Under the pieces are notes generated by a model that made no database searches, was not told where the DNA came from, and saw only the letters and a list, made by a program, of their open reading frames with translations. Both the position numbers and the translations under genes were made by a program. From Mauremys mutica (lineage: Eukaryota > Chordata > Testudines > Geoemydidae), in the NCBI RefSeq assembly GCF_020497125.1, contig NC_059075.1:109717222-109781221 (forward strand): a stretch of DNA of 64,000 nt, read 5' to 3'. Numbering within the stretch: the first letter of the stretch is position 1; each line of letters opens with the position of its first letter. Shown here piece after piece: positions 34,755 to 47,200 of the stretch.

Positions 34755-36767
34755 GACTGCACCGAGGACTGCACTGGCAGGCGACCAGCTTGGCTTAACA
34801 GTGAAATCCTTGCTCGTCTTAAACACAAAAGAACAGCTTACAAGAAGTGGAAGATTGGACAAATAACCAGGGAGGAGTATAAAAGTATTGTTCAGGCATG
34901 CAGGTGTGAAATCAGGAAGACCAAATCACACTTGGAGTTGCAGCTAGCCGGAGATGTTAGGAGTAACAAGAAGGGTTTCTTTAGGTATGTTAGCAACAGG
35001 AAGAAAGTCAAGGAAAGTGTGGGCCCCTTGCTGAATGAGGGAGGGAACCTAGTGACAGAGGATGTGGAGAAAGCTAGTGTACTCAATGCTTTTTTTGCCT
35101 CTGTCTTCACAGACAAGGTCAGCTCCCAGACAGCTGCACTCTGCAGCATGGGATGGGGAGGAGGTGACCAGCTCTCTGTGGAGAAAGAAGTAGTTCGGGG
35201 CTATTTAGGAAAGCTGGATGAGCACAAGTCCATGGGGCCGGATGCGCTGCATCCGAGGGTGCTAAAGGAGTTGGCCGATGAGATTGCAGAGCCATTGGCC
35301 ATTATCTTTGAAAAATCATGGCGATCAGGGGAGGTCCAGGATGACTGGAAAAAAGCTAATGTAGTGCCCATCTTTAAAAAAGGGAAGAAGGAAGATCCAG
35401 GGAACTACAGGCCAGTCAGTCTCACCTCAGTCCCTGGAAAAATCATGGAACAGGTCCTCAAGGAATCAATCCTGAACCACTTAAAGGAGGGGAAAGTGAT
35501 CAGGAACAGTCAGCATGGATTCACCAAGGGCAAGTCATGCCTGACTAACCTAATTGCCTTCTATGACGAGATAACCGGCTCTGTGGATGAGGGGAAAGCA
35601 GTGGATGTACTATTTCTGGACTTTAGCAAAGCTTTTGATACAGTCTCCCACAGTATTCTTGCCAGCAAGTTAAAGAAGTATGGGCTGGATGAATGGACGG
35701 TAAGGAGGATAGAAAACTGGCTAGATGGTCGGGCTCAACGGGTAGTGATCAATGGTTCCATGTCTAGTTGGCAGCCGGTATCAAGTGGAGTGGGTCGGTG
35801 CTGGGGCCGGTTTTGTTCAATATCTTCATTAACGATCTGGAGGATGGTGTGGACTGCACCCTTAGCAAGTTTGCAGATGACACTAAACTGGGAGGAGTGG
35901 TTGATACGCTGGAGGGTATGGCTAGGATACAGAGGGACCTAGACAATTTGGAGGATTGGGCCAAAAGAAATATGATGAGGTTCAACAAGGACAAGTGCAG
36001 ACTCCTGCACTTAGGACGGAAGAATCCCATGCACTGCTACAGACTAGGGACCGAATGGCTGGGCAGCAGTTCTGCAGAAAAGGACCTAGGGATTACGGTG
36101 GACGAAAAGCTGAATATGAGTCAACAGTGTGCCCTTGTTGCCAAGAAGGCTAATGGCATTTTGGGTTGTATAAGTAGGGGCATTTCCAGCAGATCAAGGG
36201 ATGTGATCATTCCCCTCTACTCAGCACTGGTGAGGCCTCATTTGGAGTACTGTGTCCAGTTTTGGGCCCCACACTACAAGAAGGATGTGGATAAATTGGA
36301 GAGAGTCCAGCGGAGGGCAACAAAAATGATTAGGGGGCTGGAACGCATGACTTATGAGGAGAGGCTGAGGGAACTGGGATTGGTTTGTCTGCAGAAGAGA
36401 AGACTGAGGGGGGATTTGATAGCTGCTTTCAACTACCTGAAAGGGGGTTCCAAAGAGGATGGATCTAGACTGTTCTCAGTGGTAGAAGATGACAGAACAA
36501 GGAGTAATGGTCTCAAGTTGCAGAGGGGGAGTTTAGGCTGGATATTAGGAAAAACTTTTTCACTAGTAGGGTGGTGAAGAACTGGAATGGGTTACCTAGG
36601 GAGGTAGTGGAATCTCCTTCCTTAGAGGTTTTTAAGGTCAGGCTTGACAAAGCCCTGGCTGGGATGATTTAGTTGGGTTTGGTCCTGCTTTGAGCAGGGG
36701 GTTGGACTAGATGACCTCCTGAGGTCCCTTCCAACCCTGAGATTCTATGATTCTATGATTCTATGAT
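34755..36767 (+). mobile_element. Young CR1 LINE, 5'-truncated
   Basis: Carries most of the CR1 ORF2 reverse transcriptase, a 3' UTR ending ggttggactagatgacctcctgaggtcccttccaaccctgagattctatg, and four copies of the 8-bp ATTCTATG repeat at 36740-36767, the hallmark CR1 terminus. This is the least decayed transposon coding in the window. The 5' end lacks ORF1 and the endonuclease. Confidence 0.93.
34758..36575 (+). pseudogene. CR1 reverse transcriptase, one frameshift
   Basis: The first frame (to 35790) has [49 protein letters not shown] with [30 protein letters not shown] and the catalytic [12 protein letters not shown]. At about 35785-35800 a net loss of bases removes the expected PQGS codons and shifts frame. 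The second frame (35790-36575) continues [14 protein letters not shown], the catalytic [42 protein letters not shown] and [17 protein letters not shown]. Endonuclease is absent. Dead as a source element because of both truncation and the frameshift. Confidence 0.92.
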
Positions 36768-37525
36768 AATCAAATTCATTTCACATGCCACTGAGCAGCC
36801 AACCGACAGCAATTAGCTTTGGTCACTACTAACCCAAGTTGAGTAAGCACCCACCACACTTTGGACCTTGTAACATTAAAAAAAAATTACTTTTCAATAG
36901 TGACAAAGGCAATAAGATCTATATTTCATTATCAATTCCTTGAGCCATCCAGTCTCCCTTTGTCTATTGTATTTAAATTTTGTATTGCATGTACTGTAGG
37001 ATTTCAAACCCTCCCCCCCCGAGATTAGTGAGTAAATAAGTCTCACATGTACTAAAATCTGTATTGGATGGTCTCATAGGAATACAGTACTCGGTTGACT
37101 GAAACACCTAATCGTCACTAGAGGGCAGCTGAGCAACATTTGAAGTGTAAGTACTAAACAGGACATTTTATAAAGTGGCTGAAATCATTGTAAGTGAAGC
37201 CAACAAACCAGATAACCTGTTTTTCAGGCTTTGTAACTGGTGAGCACATGAGTAAATAATCAGAATGTGGGGGACCAAATCGTCTCACAAAAACACCCAA
37301 ACTTTTGGCCCAATTTTTAAAGGTGATAAGCACCTGCAGATTCTATGGACTTCAATGGAGGCTGAGTTTGCTCGGTACCACTAAAAATCAAGCCGCTGCT
37401 AGAACTGGTCACATATTTTGCTTTATTTCTACCATAATCTCTATTTGTATTATTAGTTTGGGGAAACTGATCTCAGTAACATTCTTTTGGTCTTCATGGA
37501 CAAGCAGCCATTTACACTACCAACC
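36768..37525. other. Intergenic, nothing recognised
   Basis: No gene or clear repeat apart from a C-run at 37011-37020. Confidence 0.45.
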
Positions 37526-37715
37526 CAGTGGCTCTTAAACTGTGCATCAGGACCCCATTTTAATGGGGTCACCAGGACTAGCGTTAGACTCTGGGGCCCA
37601 GGGCTGAAGCTGAAGCCTGGGGCAGCGGGGCTCCAGCTCTGGCTCCGCCCGGGATCATGTAGTAATTTTTGTTGTCAGAAGGAGGTCGCGGTGCAATGAA
37701 GTTTGAGAACCGCTG
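37526..37715. mobile_element. hAT-type MITE (190 bp)
   Basis: Ends CAGTGGCTCTTAAACT and AGTTTGAGAACCGCTG are inverted repeats, inner sequence GC-rich and non-coding. Clear duplication not found at the edges. Confidence 0.7.
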
Positions 37716-38635
37716 AGGCGGGTTAATCCTATTTCGTACACTATAATCATATAGAAATAGGATGAAATTTGTTAGATCAACCCCTTGGGCTAGCATTTTT
37801 GACGGCTGCTTCTTTTCTTGTGGGGAAGAAATAGAAGATTATTCGGGTGTGGGAGCTTACTGGTCCCCCTCTAACTTTGGATAGAGAGTCACTTCTGTTG
37901 GGACCCCTCTTTTTAAGGTTACCTTGAGGACTGACTTCACTTCTGGGCTGGAGACTCACCCTGTTATTAGGGAGACACTGTAAAAGCTTACTTGTTGGTT
38001 TGTATAGAGGAAGTTACTTGAGTTTGTTAAAAATATTAATTAGTAGAACAGCAATTTCTGAGTTTTGAGCCAAATGTCTATGGTAGCTGATTAAGGGGGC
38101 TTGGTTTAGGTCAAAGGGATCCGTGTAAGTGGAGATAGGGTTGAAGTGAAACCTTGGATCCCAAATCTTCCTAACTTTGTATATAGGTGTGGTGAAGGAT
38201 AGTGGATGAGGCTGGGGTGGTAATTTGGATCCAAGTGTTAATGCTCTGATGTATCTCTACTTATCTTATCCAGGCAAATCACCTGGGAATTCAACCATTT
38301 GGGGGTAATTATTTGTAGCCATTTAAGGAGTTATTAGAGAACCTAATTATTAACCCACTTGTTTATATTGTAAATAGTAAAGGCACTTTGTAGTAGATAT
38401 TATGTGTTTCACAGTTGTTTGTGGGGCTACCCAATGCAGCTCAATATGTAATTGTTAAGGTCAGAGAAATAAAACAGCTGGACCTAGGGAAATTAGAAAC
38501 ATAGAAAAGCCACAAGTAATCAACTGAAAGAAGAAATCCAGGAAGCGGTAATATTGGAGGAGAAGTAGGGGTGACAGTGGCTAGCGAATTAGGTCTGAGT
38601 TCATGCTATATGGAGGAATGGTTCTGTGTATTCAT
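37716..38635. other. Intergenic, nothing recognised
   Basis: No gene seen. Confidence 0.4.
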
Positions 38636-39100
38636 AGATTCTGAGGCCAGAAGGGACCATTGTAATCATCAAGTCCAACCTCCTGTATACCACAGGCTAT
38701 AGAGCATCCCCAAAATAATTCCTAGAGCATGTCTTTAGAAAAATATCCAGGTCAGATTTAAAAATTGCTGTGATGGGGAATCCACTAAAAGTTAGTGAAT
38801 TGTTCCAATAGTTAATTACTCTAGCTGCTAAAAATGTACACCTTACTTCCAGTCTGAATTTGTCTGGTTTCAACTTCTAGCCATTGGATCATGTCATACC
38901 TTTCTTTGCTAGTTTGAAGGGCCCATCACCTGCTCTATTGAACTAGAGAGAGGCTCAAGGAATTCTATCCCTATAAGGCATGTTTTCGAATCCTTAAATC
39001 ACTCTTTTGGCACTGAACCCTCTCCAATTTATCAACATCCTAAATGCTAAATAGCATAGGTCCAAGACATCCTCTCTATAACTCCTCTCTTAAAATAGAG
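38636..39100 (-). mobile_element. CR1 3' region, minus strand
   Basis: Begins attcatagattctgaggccagaagggaccattgtaatcatcaagtccaacctcctgta, the reverse complement of a CR1 terminus, then runs through the antisense 3' UTR and C-terminal RT region (ttccaatagttaattactctagctgctaaaaatgtacacc, cttctagccattggatcatgtcatacctttct). Confidence 0.85.
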
Positions 39101-41014
39101 TGGAGCTCAAGTACTATTCCAGATTACATTACAGACATACACTTAGGAGTTTAAACTTCTTTAGTGACCCATTTGAGATACTTTCTCCCCAATGTATTTG
39201 CAGTTTTTCCGTTAAGTAACCTTGATTTATCTCAAGAAACTGTCAGTATAAAATTTTGTGACAGTAAACTGAAGAGTTTAAATTCCTCTCCCCAGGAAAA
39301 AAAAATACTACACAAGATCCCATATCGTTAATACTCTATGGGCCAAAGGGTATAATTCTATTGACCTTATTCAGGGTCTGAATTTGGCCCTCTGCTTATA
39401 TGTGTTTAAAATTTGTAACTGAATACGATTATTTGAAAAGTCAGTTCTGCCTTTACTTTCCTGCAAAATCCTTAGTTCAGGCTTCTATGTGTAAGCTGTA
39501 ACAGCTGCTGATACAGCAGCCACCCAAAACAGTGCAGGCAAATATTAAGAACTGTTGAGGGGAAATGCAGGCAAATTCTTCCCTGGTGTAAGTCCTTGGA
39601 AGGCAAGATTTGGCAGGTAAGTGAAGGAAGAAAATGAGTTGGAAATGCTGCATTTAGTTGTAAACTATGGAGCTATCTGTACATTTTAAGTTATCAGTAT
39701 GTTTGGGATCCTAAATAGCATTTTATTTCTTTAAAAACCAACAATGCACTCTTCACCATTCATAAACATTTTGTTTGTTAGCAGAGAAAAAAATGTCTAA
39801 ATATGTCATTATTGTATTAATGATAAGGAGCAGCAGTTAATTCTCAGGAGCTAGATTGTTCCCTGATCTAACATGGTAATGCAAGAGAGTAGCAGAGAGT
39901 CAGGTTCTCCCAGTCCTGCAGGGCTGCAGTAACACCTTTTAGATCACAGCTCCTGGTGTGCGGAAAGCAGGGGTTGAGGCCCTGTATGCTGCTCCTCCAT
40001 CTCAGGAACTGGTGGACTGGGAGGGAACAAAACCAGAGGTGTGCCCAACCTACATGCCAATCAGCAGAGCTGGCCGGCTGTATGCAGGGAGTATGCTGCC
40101 CTTGAAAAGGGTTTTCACAAAGGACTTGCCTCCTTGCCCAAGTGCAACTAAGGAGTGGATTTGTAGTTATCTGAGGCATGAATCCTCCTGAGTGGAGCAG
40201 CGAGACACGTTGCAGCCAAAGTGATCAGACACATGGTCAGGCTAGGTTTCAGCAAGTGAAAACAGCAAAGTCACCAACATTGAAAATGCTGAAAGTTTTA
40301 TCAATCATGTAAGAACAAAATGAACATGAAAAGGTTTGCCTGTTAACCCCATACAAATCCATAGACAGTGAACACCCCCGCCCCATAAAATTCTCTCTAC
40401 TCACAAATAAATAGCAAAGGACAGTGCAACGTAACTACAAAATTCAGTTTTCTACGTAAAACATTAGCTCACCATCACCATTATTTTTGTTTTAAAGAGT
40501 CATCCTACTACTTCTTGCTAAAACATTAATGTTGTAAACAGTTGACTGGAATAATTGCGAATTCCCATGATGTAAACAAGGGATATTTTTCAGGGGGTCT
40601 TCAGTTGTTTTTAGATTTACACGTGCACACAAATAACCATAATGGGTGACCCATTGAAACAATGAGAATACTAAAAAAAGAAATAGGTGAAAAGAATAGA
40701 ACTAAATGGTCTCTGAACTTCACAGGGGAAATGGTAAAGGGAAGTACTTTTTGGTTTAACTCAAAACTCTAACAATGCAAGTTATAATTTTGTTCATCCT
40801 TTCCCCTCAAGGTTGTATTGTTTAGAAATAAAAATACATATGAAGACTTAGTTATTTGGCTGCTGAATATTCTCACATTTAAGAAGTGAAAAATGATGAT
40901 AGTGGAAGCTGAAATAAGTAAGAAACAGAGTTTTAAGCTGGTGCACAGGTTATTTTATCTATGTTGCTTTTGATTTTAACTGCTTTAGACTTGTCGGGTT
41001 CTTTTTTCCTATGA
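39101..41014. other. Mucin 3' UTR and intergenic sequence
   Basis: The sequence just below 41015 should be the mucin 3' UTR (minus strand). The first canonical minus-strand AATAAA I find is at 39727-39722, about 1.3 kb past the stop; a variant hexamer nearer the stop could be used instead. No other gene seen. Confidence 0.4.
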
Positions 41015-41231
41015 TCATCTTGTTCTTTTCTGCTCTTCTTCCTGTTGGAGCTGTTGTGTGGTTGTGGTTTCTGAAATGCACCCAGTCATGCATTGGCACT
41101 GTTCCACATAGACATAGTCATAATTCATGTTTGTTCCATTGCTGCATGTCAGGGTCACCTCTCTCTTGTGGCTCTTGAGTTCCTGGCAGCAGCTACACTT
41201 GTGTTGCATCTGCTGTGTTTCAAAGGAATAC
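41015..41231 (-). CDS. MUC5B: Mucin exon 19: cystine-knot C-terminal half and stop
   Basis: Starts in phase 2 after ggtgggacag: (AC)G TAT TCC TTT gives STYSFETQQMQHKCSCCQEL, then HKREVTLTCSNGTNM and VEQCQCMTGC, the conserved CK ending with the CSCC and CxC cysteines. After the knot comes an unusual Thr/Gln/Glu/Lys-rich tail of about 19 residues to TGA at 41017-41015. The acceptor nearer the ATG would break the frame, so 41231 is the right start. Confidence 0.92.
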
Positions 41232-44200
41232 CTGTCCCACCAGATAAAGAAAAGAAATTATACCCCTCTGTAAAAGTCTTTATATAAGACATACTCTGCT
41301 AAATATTGCACACTTTAAAAAAAACTTATCTATTTGATAGAGGGCCTGTTCCTGCTCCCACTGAGCTCTGTGCCAAATCTGCCTTTCATTTTAATAGGAG
41401 CAAGATTGGGCTCATTATTTCTAGCTTTCATGTGTGTGTGTGTGTATAGTTCAATATAAACAGGAAAGATCAAATTTTGTGGTGTTAGTCTGAATTTTCT
41501 AGTCTCTCCACTAGCTTTCATCATCATTTAATGGCAGTTAGTTCTGAGCATGTATGAGGCAGAGAGAGAAATCAAGGCAGTCTAAAGAATAACTGATAGG
41601 AAGGATGGGCCAATTTATATATGATGTACTCTATTTGCCAAATAGCAGTAATGGCTTATTTATGAATACAAGATCTGATTCTCTTTAGCCACTGCAATAT
41701 ATCAGGTGTGACTCTACTGATGGCAATGAATGTAAGTCAGAGGAAAATCAGAACCACAATGTGCATCTTCCCCACTGTTGTTCCAATGTGTGCTTTGCTG
41801 TCAGATACTCAACACTCTGCTTTGTGACTTGAACAAGGTTTTTACCTCTGTGAGTCTGGTTGTTTAACATTGGGACCGTCATGCTATGTTGTGTGTCAGG
41901 CAAAGTGATGGGAGATAACTGCTGTGGTATAGAGTAAGCACTCTCCCGCTCCCCTGAATACTGAAACACACTTCAGCTATACAAGCCATCACACTCAATG
42001 GAAACCCTTGCTTTTCAAGGGTATATTAAATTAATTGAAAGTGCATAGGTGAGTCCATGCTCAATACCACTTGAACAGGTTGATGAAGAGAGCCCACAAA
42101 AAAAAATAGATACAAGGAGAGGATAGAATGTACTCGCTGCCACTTACGTTGAGGAGCTGGCACAAACACCTTTGCAGTATGTCAGTTCAATAGGCTCAGA
42201 AGATTCACATTCATTGTGGCGGATCACAGTTGAGTTCTTGTTAACCTTGCAGTTTGCTGCTAAGAAAGAGGAAAGAATAAATAGAAACGTTTCACGTCTC
42301 TTCATATTCAGAGCTAAGCGAATGCTTAAAGCTGTTCTGAGAGGAAGATGTTTGATTATGCAGGATTCATGCATATCATGCTATAGCTAGGAAACACACA
42401 AGTAATTTAATTGGGGATTTGAGTTTAAGTCCCAGTCATAGGTCTTGGCTACACTTGCAGATTTGCAGCGCTGCAGCAGGGTGTGAAAAAGCACCCCCTC
42501 TAGTGCTGCAAGTTGCGGCGCTGCAAAGCGCCAGTGTGATCAGAGCTCCCAGCGCTGTACGTTAATCCCCATAGGGATTAATCTCCATAGAGCTCTCTCC
42601 CAGCGCTGGTGCTCCGACCACACTTGCGCTGCACAGCGCTGCTGCGGGAGCGCTCCCGCGGCAGCGCTGTGCAGCGCTAAGTGTAGCCATAGCCTTAATC
42701 TTTCAAGCTTAGGCCATTAATAGCAGAGAGCACTGCTGAGGCAGTATAAACAGATCTTGGATGGGTTGGGGAGTATCTCAACACTGTCAAGCAACCATGT
42801 TTGCTCTTTTTCTGTGGAAGGACAAGTCAGTGTAACGTGGGGCCTTTGACAATGAGAACTAAAGAAAACCCGTGTGGGGATCCCGGAGGAAACTTCTACT
42901 TACCCATCCCACGCAAAAATAGTTAGAAATATTATAATCATACATAATCTATTGGTGGCAGAACATCAGAAAATAGCTTTACTTACATTCAGAGGTACAG
43001 GTTTTGCAGCAGCCATCAGCAGTCAGCTGTACATCATCCTTCAGTGCAGGAACAAAGAGAGCATTCAGAATTAGTGTATGAATGACAAGTCAAGAGCTTT
43101 CTAGCACTGGCTAGCATTTTTACCACTACCAGGAGGTGGGCTGTGCAGTGGATATTGAATGAAACCATGGCTGGTGGACCATGAAGGCTATCTTGCCAGC
43201 TTGGTTCCATAGAGTTCTTGAATCCACATATCCAAAAATAAGAGGTAGCAGACTATTAAGTGGGAGGACAGGGCTGTTCTGGAGGGATTGTCCATTACAG
43301 CTGACACTATGACAAGATTAAGTTCACTCTCAAACCATTCCTGATAAATGGCTGTTTACAAGTGGGAGCTATTAATAACTAGAGATTCTGGTTCTATGTT
43401 GTCTTGTATTGTATTGTATCCTTTGCCCCTTGTTCTGTGTAGTAGCACTCAACAAAGAGCAAACAATAAAGCACTGATTGAAACTTACAGGCTTGCAGTT
43501 CTCTGGTTCAAAGGCAGGACATGTTCGCACAACAGTGACTGAAACAAGCTGATCTTCAATTTGTTCACATTTGTAAAAGCTGCACGGATTATCTTCAGGC
43601 TTCCAGATATCACCCGGCTGACATTAGGAATAAAACCAATTTAGCATTATTGCTTTTCTGATGTGATCAATTATGTAATTATGATAAGCGTAGTGTGATT
43701 ACTCTGACAAAGACTGGCATAGGATCTTCTGATGAGCAATTTCATGCTCTCACCTAGAAGGAACTCATCTGTATCCTCTTAACTTCCTCTGAAACACCAA
43801 ACACGGGGAGCCAAATTTTCAAACTTCACTGCCTAGGTGGGGAGCCTAAGGCTAAATCCTAGACCCACACTCTCAGGTCTGTAGTTAGATGCCTAAAATG
43901 GATATTTCTCCCCCTACCCAGTCCATTTGAGCATCTAAATATGTGATTTAGTTATTCAAATGTGTGTCCAGCTAGAATAAATGTAGAAAATACCCTGCTG
44001 TAACTAAGAATGGACATAAGTTGGTTGAGAGCTGTCCCTTGCTTTTGTCAACACTTATCCCCTGTCGTGGGTGTGACGTTGCAGTCTATATGGTTTTATA
44101 AAAATATGCTAATGAGTGAATATAATGTGACTGAGATATGCTTTATGCAAAAGGTCTCTTGTAAGGTATCATTACAAAGCTTATAATCTACTGAGTGTGA

Positions 44201-47200
44201 TCATCCTATTTGTATAAATGTACCACTCTTGTATCTGAAACTAGAAATATGAAATATAACTCTGAGGGCCTATTGTAATTATGCAAAGTGTGGGCCATTA
44301 ATGGTGGTTTGGAATCTTGATGACTCCCATTAACCAGGACAGTTGTCTGCAGATGGCTCTGCTTTACCTGTAAGTCTTCCTGTATACGTGTGTGTTGGCA
44401 AGTGGGCAATGAAGTCTTGCAGTGACATGTGATCATAGGATGTTAGATGGGGTGGGATCTGAGTTACGACAGAGAATTCTTTCCTGGGTGTTGACTGGTG
44501 AGTCTTGCCCACATGCTCAGGGTTTAACTGATCGCCATATTTGGGTTCGGGAAGGAATTTTCCTCCAGGGCAGATTGGCAGAGGCCCTGGTGGTTTTTCG
44601 CCTTCCTCTGCAGCGTGGGGCACGGGTCACTTGCTGGAGGATTCTCTGCAGCTTGAGGTCTTCAAACCACAATTTGAGGACTTCAATAACTCAGACATAG
44701 CTTAGGGGTTTGTTATAGAAGTGGATGGGTGAGATTCTGTGGCCTGCATTGTGCAGAAGGTCAGACTAGATCAGGGGTCGGCAACCTGTGGCACGCGTGC
44801 CAAACATGGCACGCGAGCCGATTTTGAGCGGCATGCAGCCGCCTGCCGCAGTGCTGGCCCCCAGCCCCACTCAGCCCCCCGCTCTGCCCTGCGGGGGCAG
44901 GAGGCAGAAGCTTGGTTCTGCAGCAACCAAGCTTCCCTCTCCCCCTCTTCTTCCCCCAGAGTGGTGCTTTCCTGCCCCGCCCCCTCTCCTTCCCTGAGCC
45001 AATCAGCTGATGGCCCTAGCGAGGGGGAGTGGGGAAGAGCAACAGCCTGCAGGCAGCTCCCTAGAGGGGACAGATGGAGGTAGGGACCTTGGGGAAGGGG
45101 GTGGAACAGGGCACATCCCTTCCAGCCCCCTGCACTGAGCCGCTCAGGGCAGGGGGCTGGGAGCACCCCTATGAGCCGAGCACCCTAGCCCTCTGCCCTG
45201 ACCCCCCCACACACACACTGTCTTCTGTCCTACACCCCCCCAGCCCTCTGCCCTGACCCCCCCCACTCAGCTTTCTGCCCTGCAGCCCCCATGCCCCCCA
45301 GCCCTCTGCCCTGCCCCCCCCCACACCCAGCCTTCTGCCCTGTACCCCCCACACCCCCAGCTTTCTGCCCTGACCCCCCCCACACACTCAGCTTTCTGCC
45401 CTGCAGCCCCCATGCCCCCCAGCCCTCTGCCCTGACCCTTGAACCCCCCCTCACACACAGCCTTCTGCCCTGCACCCCTCAAACCCCCCAGCCCTCTGCC
45501 CTGAACCCCGCCCACCCCAACACATACCCAGCCCTCTGCCCTGCATCCGCTCAGCCCCATCCCTCTGCCCTGACCCCCCCCCACACACCCCAGCCCTCAT
45601 CCCTGAACCCCCTCCCTCAGCCTTGTGCTCTGACCCCTGAAACCTCCCCATCCATGTCTGGGGTCCCGGCCGCAGGCCCTGCTCAGCCCGCTGCCGGCCT
45701 AGGTGAACAGAACCCCAGGCTGGCAGCGAGCTGAGCAGGCTGGCGGCATAAGATCAGCATTTTAATTTAATTTTAAATGACGCTTCTTAAACATTTTGAA
45801 AACCTTGTTTACTTTACATACAATAGTTTAGTTATATAATATAGACTTATAGAAAGAGACCTTATAAAAACATTAAAATGTATGACTGGCACGCGAAACC
45901 TTAAATTAAAGTGAATACGGTAAATGAAGACTCGGCACACTGCTTCTGAAAGGTTGCCGACCCCTGGTCTAGATGATCATAATTGTCCCTTCTGACCTTA
46001 AAGTCTATGAGTCTAACTGGAATCCATCTTTAACCTGGTGTCTTTCCATTGAGAAGGAGTGGGTGGGAACTCAGACAGGGACAAAGGATTTCTGCCTTAT
46101 GCAAAAGATATATAAAGGGGTGGAACAGAACAAAGGGAGGGTAGGAGCCATCATGAAGAATCCCCTAGCTACCACCTGAGCTGGAACAAGAGCTGTACCA
46201 GGGGAAAGAATAGTGCCCAGGCCTGGAAGGTGTCCAGTCTGAGGAAAAAACTTGCTGAAGCATCTCTAAGGGTGAGATTATCTGTATTCAGTTTGATTAG
46301 ACATAGATTTGCACATTTTATTTTATTTTGCTTGGTGACTTACTTTGTTCTGTCTGTTACTACTTGGAACCTCTTAAATCCTACTTTCTGTATTTAATAA
46401 AATCACATTTTACTTATTAATTGACCCAGAGTATGTATTAATACCTGGGGGAGCAAACAACGGTGCATATCTCTCTATCAGTGTTATAGAGGGTGAACAA
46501 TTTATGTGTTTACCCTGCATAAGCTTTATACAGGGTCAAAAGGATTTATTTGGGTTTAGACCCCATTGGAAGTTGGGCATCTGAGTGTTAAAGACAAGAA
46601 CACTTCTATTAGCTGCTTTCAGGTAAACCTGCAACTTTGGGGCAAATAATTCAGACCCTGAGTCTTTGTTGGAGCAGATGGGAGTGTCTGGCTCAGCAAG
46701 ACAGGATGCTGGGGTCCCAAGCTGGCAGGGAAAGCAGGAGCAGAGGTAGTCTTGGCACATCGGGTGGCAGCTCCCAAAGGGGGTTCTGTGATCTAACCCG
46801 TCACAGTGGGCTAAAACAAAGTGTAATGAAAATCAAAGGAAATAGTTACCTTGAGCACTTGGACAGTGTTGTTAGTCAGCTTGATTGTGCAAGCCACCTG
46901 GACACACTCTCCACAGCACTTTCCATCTTTCATCATGTATTGATAGCCCTGTTCAAGAAGTGGGAGAGAAAATACATTGGGTCAGTAAGGGAGACTTCCA
47001 TTTTCACCAGTTTAGAAACTAACGGGGAGGTGAAATAAAAAATGGAGCTCACCAGGGGGCAAGTAGTGTCACAGCGGACCAGCTCACATTGCAGAAGGTT
47101 TCTGTTGGAGACTGGATCTACTTCAGAACTGCAGGTACACGTCTTACAAGAGTCCATTGGAACAGACGTTCCAGCCTGGGAGAAGCCAAAGAGAGCACAT

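Larger units (their letters stand above)
44437..46010 (+). mobile_element. CR1 3' tail, split by a hAT element
   Basis: 44437-44771 (gatgttagatggggtgggatctgag ... gtcagactagat) plus 45975-46010 (gatcataattgtcccttctgaccttaaagtctatgag) together form the same CR1 3' end as 10349-10728. The gap is the hAT insertion. Confidence 0.88.
44072..46805 (+). mobile_element. Solo ERV-type LTR, split by a CR1
   Basis: Starts TGTGACGTTGCAGTC and ends ATCTAACCCGTCACA, with an exact 5-bp duplication GTGGG (44067-44071 and 46806-46810). Both halves (44072-44436 and 46011-46805) read as one LTR of about 1.16 kb once the CR1 is removed. An AATAAA lies at about 46396-46402. No retroviral coding. It sits in the mucin intron, antisense to the gene, its right flank 40 bp from exon 15. 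Confidence 0.85.

Noticed and set aside
41015..41212. Last mucin exon starting at CAG or ATG near 41209-41212
   Set aside because: Phase does not match exon 18; acceptor before 41231 gives the conserved YSFE...M.HKC sequence.
45169..45734. Several 70-147 codon frames on both strands
   Set aside because: Product of the C-rich minisatellite.
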